A stretch of 8,979 nt of DNA from Paracoccaceae bacterium (GTDB taxonomy: Bacteria > Pseudomonadota > Alphaproteobacteria > Rhodobacterales > Rhodobacteraceae). A model generated the notes under the pieces. That model was not told the origin of the DNA and ran no database searches. It worked only from the letters and a program-made list of their open reading frames with translations. The translations under genes were made by a program, and so were the position numbers. The stretch covers positions 1-8,979 of the forward strand of contig PWWF01000278.1 of the NCBI GenBank assembly GCA_003561595.1, in the 5' to 3' direction. This document shows positions 6,791 through 8,979 of this stretch, piece by piece. Position 1 is the stretch's first letter, and every line of letters starts with the position of its first letter.

Positions 6791-7321
6791 GAGATCGACC
6801 CGGCGGCATGGGGTCCCCTTCTTGTCTACGGCTTCAGCCGCAGGCCACATGCGGGCGATTTCACGACAGATCTGAGCCGCAGCTTTCGGCGCGCGATCTT
6901 TGCCGAACGGATCGCGCAAAGCCTGTTGCCGCGCCATCTTGCGGCACAGCGCAGCCTGAGCGATGCACCGATCTTCGCAGCCCTGACGCCGCTGCCCGCA
7001 CCATCGGGCAGCGGGCGCAGACGCCGGCTTCTGCGCCACCGGGACGAAGTCGTTGTCGTGCAGTCGACCGGTTGTGACCCGCAGCGCGCGATTCTCGCGC
7101 CACAGCCTGAAGACACCACGCTGAAAGGACTGTTCACGCGGCCTGAATACAGCATCGGTTCGGCCCCGCTGGACGATGCCGGCAAGTTTCGTGGGGATGC
7201 GCATGACAGCAGCGAGACGCGGCACATGAAAGATGCCTCTGGGCTTTCATGGCTGGAGCGCTTCGCGCCCATGTTGCGCCAAGCCGTCGCAGCACCAGAC
7301 AGATCGCAAGCGATACTCTGA
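6791..7321 (+). pseudogene. C-terminal remnant resembling an SGNH/GDSL-type hydrolase family protein
   Basis: This frame is open from 6671 but only coding-like from about 6791 to the TGA at 7319-7321. It has no ATG until near its end; a TTG at 6926 is the only mid-gene start and has no good ribosome site. The text FRRAIFAERIAQSLLPR, then a short strand ending in LTPLPAPSG, DEVVVVQSTG, PQPEDTTLKGLFTRPEYSIG and finally ETRHMKDASG resembles the C-terminal half of SGNH-like proteins found in polysaccharide loci. There a D-x-x-HMN motif supplies catalytic Asp and His. Here that spot reads S-E-T-R-H-M-K, so Asp is not conserved. This family call rests on remembered pattern only. It faces the next gene tail to tail with a 4 bp gap. 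It may be a fused or deleted relic sharing one locus with the Usp fragment. Confidence 0.35.
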
Positions 7322-7325
7322 CCGA

Positions 7326-8525
7326 TCAGTCCAGGCCGATCGTCTCGCCAAAACGCGCCACCGCGATCTCGCGGGCCTCTGAATGAATGGCCGCGCCATA
7401 ACTGCCCGGAAGGCGCGCGGACAGGCGCAAGCTCGCCTCTGCCGCAGGACGTGACAGGCGCAGAGGTGATTTTTTCAGGAACGGATGGCGCAAGGCGTCA
7501 TAGGCAAAGGCGGGCATCGCATAGGCTGGTCCGGTCAGCGCAACGATGCCAAGCGCTGCCGACAGAAGTTGCTGATGGCGGCCCGGCCCATCAGGTTCAG
7601 CCAGAATGCGCTGGCGCATCGCTTCCAGCTTTGTGTCTTCCGGGATAGCAAGCTCTTCGACAAAGCGTTTCAGATCAACTTCACGCAACACACCAAGACG
7701 TGCGCCCAAGTCTTATATATCAAGCGTTTCTGAGTGACTCAGCCTCGCCGAAATAAGCGCGCGGGACAACGCCACCTCTCCACGCAAAACCGTATGGAAC
7801 TTATTGTTGGTCAGCCGTATGCGCGCCCAGAATCTTTGAAACGCCGGATCAGACAAAGCCTGTGGCCCGAAGGACAAGGCAAAAGAGCAATAGTGAAATT
7901 CCGGCAGGCCGGGATCATAGACCCAGCGAAACCCGTCCAGCGCGGAAGGCTCTGGCATCGCCACACCGCAATTCGACACTGCGCCCACGACATCTGTGCC
8001 TATTGCTTCGGCCTTCAACGGCCAATCCGCACCACCCGGCAGCGGAAACCAGACGGAATCATTCATCAGCACAAGCCGCTGCAGTCCGGCAAGCATGGGC
8101 GCAACGGTCTGAATACCTTCACGATAGGCCCCGAAGTCATAGCCGAAATTGGGCCGCTCCAGCATCTTCCAGACCAGCGGGGCAAGCTTTTCGCGCTCTA
8201 ACTCGGTCAGTGGCAGATTCGACACAACAAGCGTGACATAGCCGCAATCCAGAATCGCGCGCAGGGCGTGCAAATGGCTGGTCCGAAGCCCTTGCTGTGG
8301 GTACATGACATAGATCGCGATCCGCTCGGCGGGGTGTTGGGTGCCTTGGGTGTGTTTCACTGCACCTGACCGCCGCGCCAGCCAATATTGCAGAGCGCCC
8401 GTCAGATCAGCGCCATTGCGCCGTATCTCTGACCAGCGCCACGCCAGCCCACGCTTGATACGGCCTTTCAATCCAGTCACATCCGCAATCCTCTGGCGCA
8501 TCGTCCAGATGCGCAGGCCACACAT
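7326..8525 (-). pseudogene. RgpF-like (rhamnan synthesis F family) glycan gene interrupted by in-frame TAA
   Basis: One continuous minus-strand frame of 400 codons is split by a TAA at 7715-7713 (codon 271). The first part (270 residues) has the family core: IAIYVMYPQQGLRTSHLHAL (69-88), VTLVVSNLPL (97-106), ERPNFGYDFGAYREG (123-137), LVLMNDSVWFPLPG (151-164), DVVGAVSNCG (178-187), LPEFHYCSFALSFGPQAL (207-224) and NNKFHTVLRGEVALSRAL (240-257). After the stop the same frame goes on without shift for 128 residues (DLGARLGVLREVDLKRFVEE and onward) to TGA 7328-7326, still family-like. RgpF-type proteins take part in building rhamnose-containing polysaccharide. The 271st codon is probably a mutated sense codon. 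The start is ATG 8525, with an in-frame stop two codons before it, or ATG 8501, which has GGA 5 nt upstream. No partner polysaccharide genes are visible. The 8526-8684 stretch upstream holds no gene I recognise. Confidence 0.7.
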
Positions 8526-8684
8526 CCCTCATCTGTGTCAAGGTGGCAGAGCGCATCCTCGCAATCAAGCCAAAGCGCGGCCCTGCCAGGAGCGTCAGAC
8601 TGAAGCGAGTGCGGCAGATTACGGGAAAATGGCGATCCATCGGATCAGACACATGCCACAATGATCAGAGTGGCGGAGACGATG

Positions 8685-8702
8685 GGCATTGTTGCAGAAA
8701 GA
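8685..8702. repeat. Terminal inverted repeat of the IS5-family element (one end)
   Basis: GGCATTGTTGCAGAAAGA resembles the GGC(T/A)TTGTTG... ends of IS5/IS903-type elements and lies at the right distance from the transposase stop. The mate end and target duplication are not in the window, so the exact boundary could be 1 bp off (a G also precedes it). Confidence 0.5.
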
Positions 8703-8738
8703 CGGGTTGAGGCGTGTCTCCCCCTTTCCCTTTCAGGT

Positions 8739-8867
8739 TCAGGCCACGCGGACGATCTCAGCGGTGCCGAGTGCGTTGAAGCGATTCATGAGTGCGATGC
8801 GGATATGGATTTCGGCGGTTTGGCGATCGGGGTCCCTTGCTGCGATGCGTTCCCCGAAGGACTTGAG
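8739..8867 (-). pseudogene. IS5-family transposase, C-terminal fragment
   Basis: The residues LKSFGERIAARDPDRQTAEI, then HIRIALMNRFNALGTAEIVRVA and stop, match the C-terminal segment of IS903-group DDE transposases. That segment carries the KxxGxRxxxR...Q.AE...R...LNR pattern after the catalytic Glu. The catalytic DDE residues are not included. Upstream, the frame runs open to the window edge, but its text (CRKREPSTPSMAPHWLD) no longer looks like transposase. I take about 8867 as the junction. It cannot be functional by itself. Confidence 0.6.
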
Positions 8868-8897
8868 GTCGAGCCAGTGGGGCGCCATTGATGGAGT

Positions 8898-8971
8898 GGA
8901 TGGCTCCCGCTTCCGGCATCGCAATGTGCCATGTTGGGTGCTGTGAACACAGCCAACAAAGGGAGCCATCC
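8898..8971 (+). promoter_or_regulatory. Nested stem-loop leader that could hide a ribosome binding site
   Basis: GGATGGCTCCC (8898-8908) and GGGAGCCATCC (8961-8971) are perfect 11 bp inverted copies. Between them two smaller stems can form: GGCA/TGCC (8915-8918, 8927-8930) and a longer stem, GCTGT/ACAGC (8940-8944, 8949-8953) backed by GTTG/CAAC (8933-8936, 8954-8957). The result is a three-way junction. The right outer arm contains the GGGAG Shine-Dalgarno for the GTG at 8972, so folding of the RNA would block translation. It may be the left-end non-coding part of a mobile element. As DNA, the outer arms could instead be protein binding sites. Confidence 0.45.
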
Positions 8972-8979
8972 GTGGACAA
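8972..8979 (+). CDS. Possible start of a plus-strand gene running off the window
   Basis: GTG at 8972-8974 (GTG GAC AA...) is preceded by AAAGGGAG (8958-8965) with 6 nt spacing, a near-ideal ribosome site. Only two full codons are visible, so neither the gene nor its reality can be settled. Given that it interrupts an IS fragment, a transposase of a second element, for example IS110 type, is the natural guess (inference). Confidence 0.3.

Larger units (their letters stand above)
8685..8867 (-). mobile_element. IS5-family (IS903-like) insertion sequence, 3' end fragment
   Basis: The element is recognised from a terminal repeat at 8685 and the last about 40 residues of a transposase read on the minus strand, with the stop about 54 bp inside the end, as in IS5-family elements. 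A full IS903-like element is about 1 kb, so most is absent. The transposase similarity breaks at about 8867, within the window, and different sequence follows. It is therefore a truncated copy or one cut by a second insertion. Confidence 0.6.

Noticed and set aside
8407..8661. 84-codon minus-strand frame upstream of and overlapping the RgpF-like gene
   Set aside because: It overlaps the start of RgpF in another frame and matches no family I know; the 8526-8684 gap is left without a gene.
8739..8969. A complete 76-residue small gene on the minus strand
   Set aside because: Only its C-terminal about 42 residues resemble a transposase; the rest reads through the structured, non-coding-like segment.
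6369..8979. Attachment-site duplicate of the tRNA 3' end marking an island
   Set aside because: I found no second copy of the T-arm/acceptor sequence by eye within the window; any right border would lie outside.
1..8979. CRISPR array or tandem repeats
   Set aside because: No regularly spaced repeats were seen on either strand.

Overview
The window looks like an alphaproteobacterial chromosome, most likely a member of the Rhodobacteraceae (Roseobacter/Paracoccus-like). This is inferred from high GC codon use, the rpmH-rnpA-yidD-yidC block, and protein styles typical of that group. No marker gene fixes the genus.

Region 1 (1-2397, minus strand) is a conserved housekeeping block read right to left: rpmH (L34), rnpA (RNase P protein), yidD, ttcA (tRNA 2-thiocytidine synthetase) and the first 198 codons of yidC. 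rnpA and yidD overlap by 4 bp, and yidD and ttcA by 11 bp. It joins ribosome and tRNA maturation to inner-membrane protein insertion. A TTGACT-N17-TAAGCG promoter lies in front of rpmH. The 273 bp gap between rpmH and the divergent plus-strand operon also holds a perfect 9-12-9 inverted repeat.

Region 2 (2671-6214, plus strand) is a tight three-gene unit: a TVP38/TMEM64 (SNARE-associated/DedA-like) membrane protein, a flavin disulfide reductase of the dihydrolipoamide dehydrogenase/mercuric reductase superfamily (4 bp ATGA overlap), and an orphan two-TM sensor histidine kinase 23 bp further on. A tRNA-Arg(ACG) with encoded CCA follows at 6292-6368.

Region 3 (6369-8979) differs in kind: nearly everything recognisable is broken. 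There is a UspA-like gene with two apparent 1-nt losses, a reading frame whose C-terminus resembles SGNH/GDSL-type hydrolases but has no proper start, and a RgpF-like (rhamnan synthesis F) glycan gene split by one in-frame TAA. At the edge lies the 3' end of an IS5-family (IS903-like) transposase with its terminal inverted repeat. That remnant appears cut by foreign sequence with a nested stem-loop fold, which ends in a Shine-Dalgarno sequence and a GTG start at the last bases of the window. I infer a second mobile element begins there, possibly of the IS110 type with a structured left end. The tRNA-Arg thus marks the border between an intact core and a decaying accessory zone, but no attachment-site duplication is visible inside the window.
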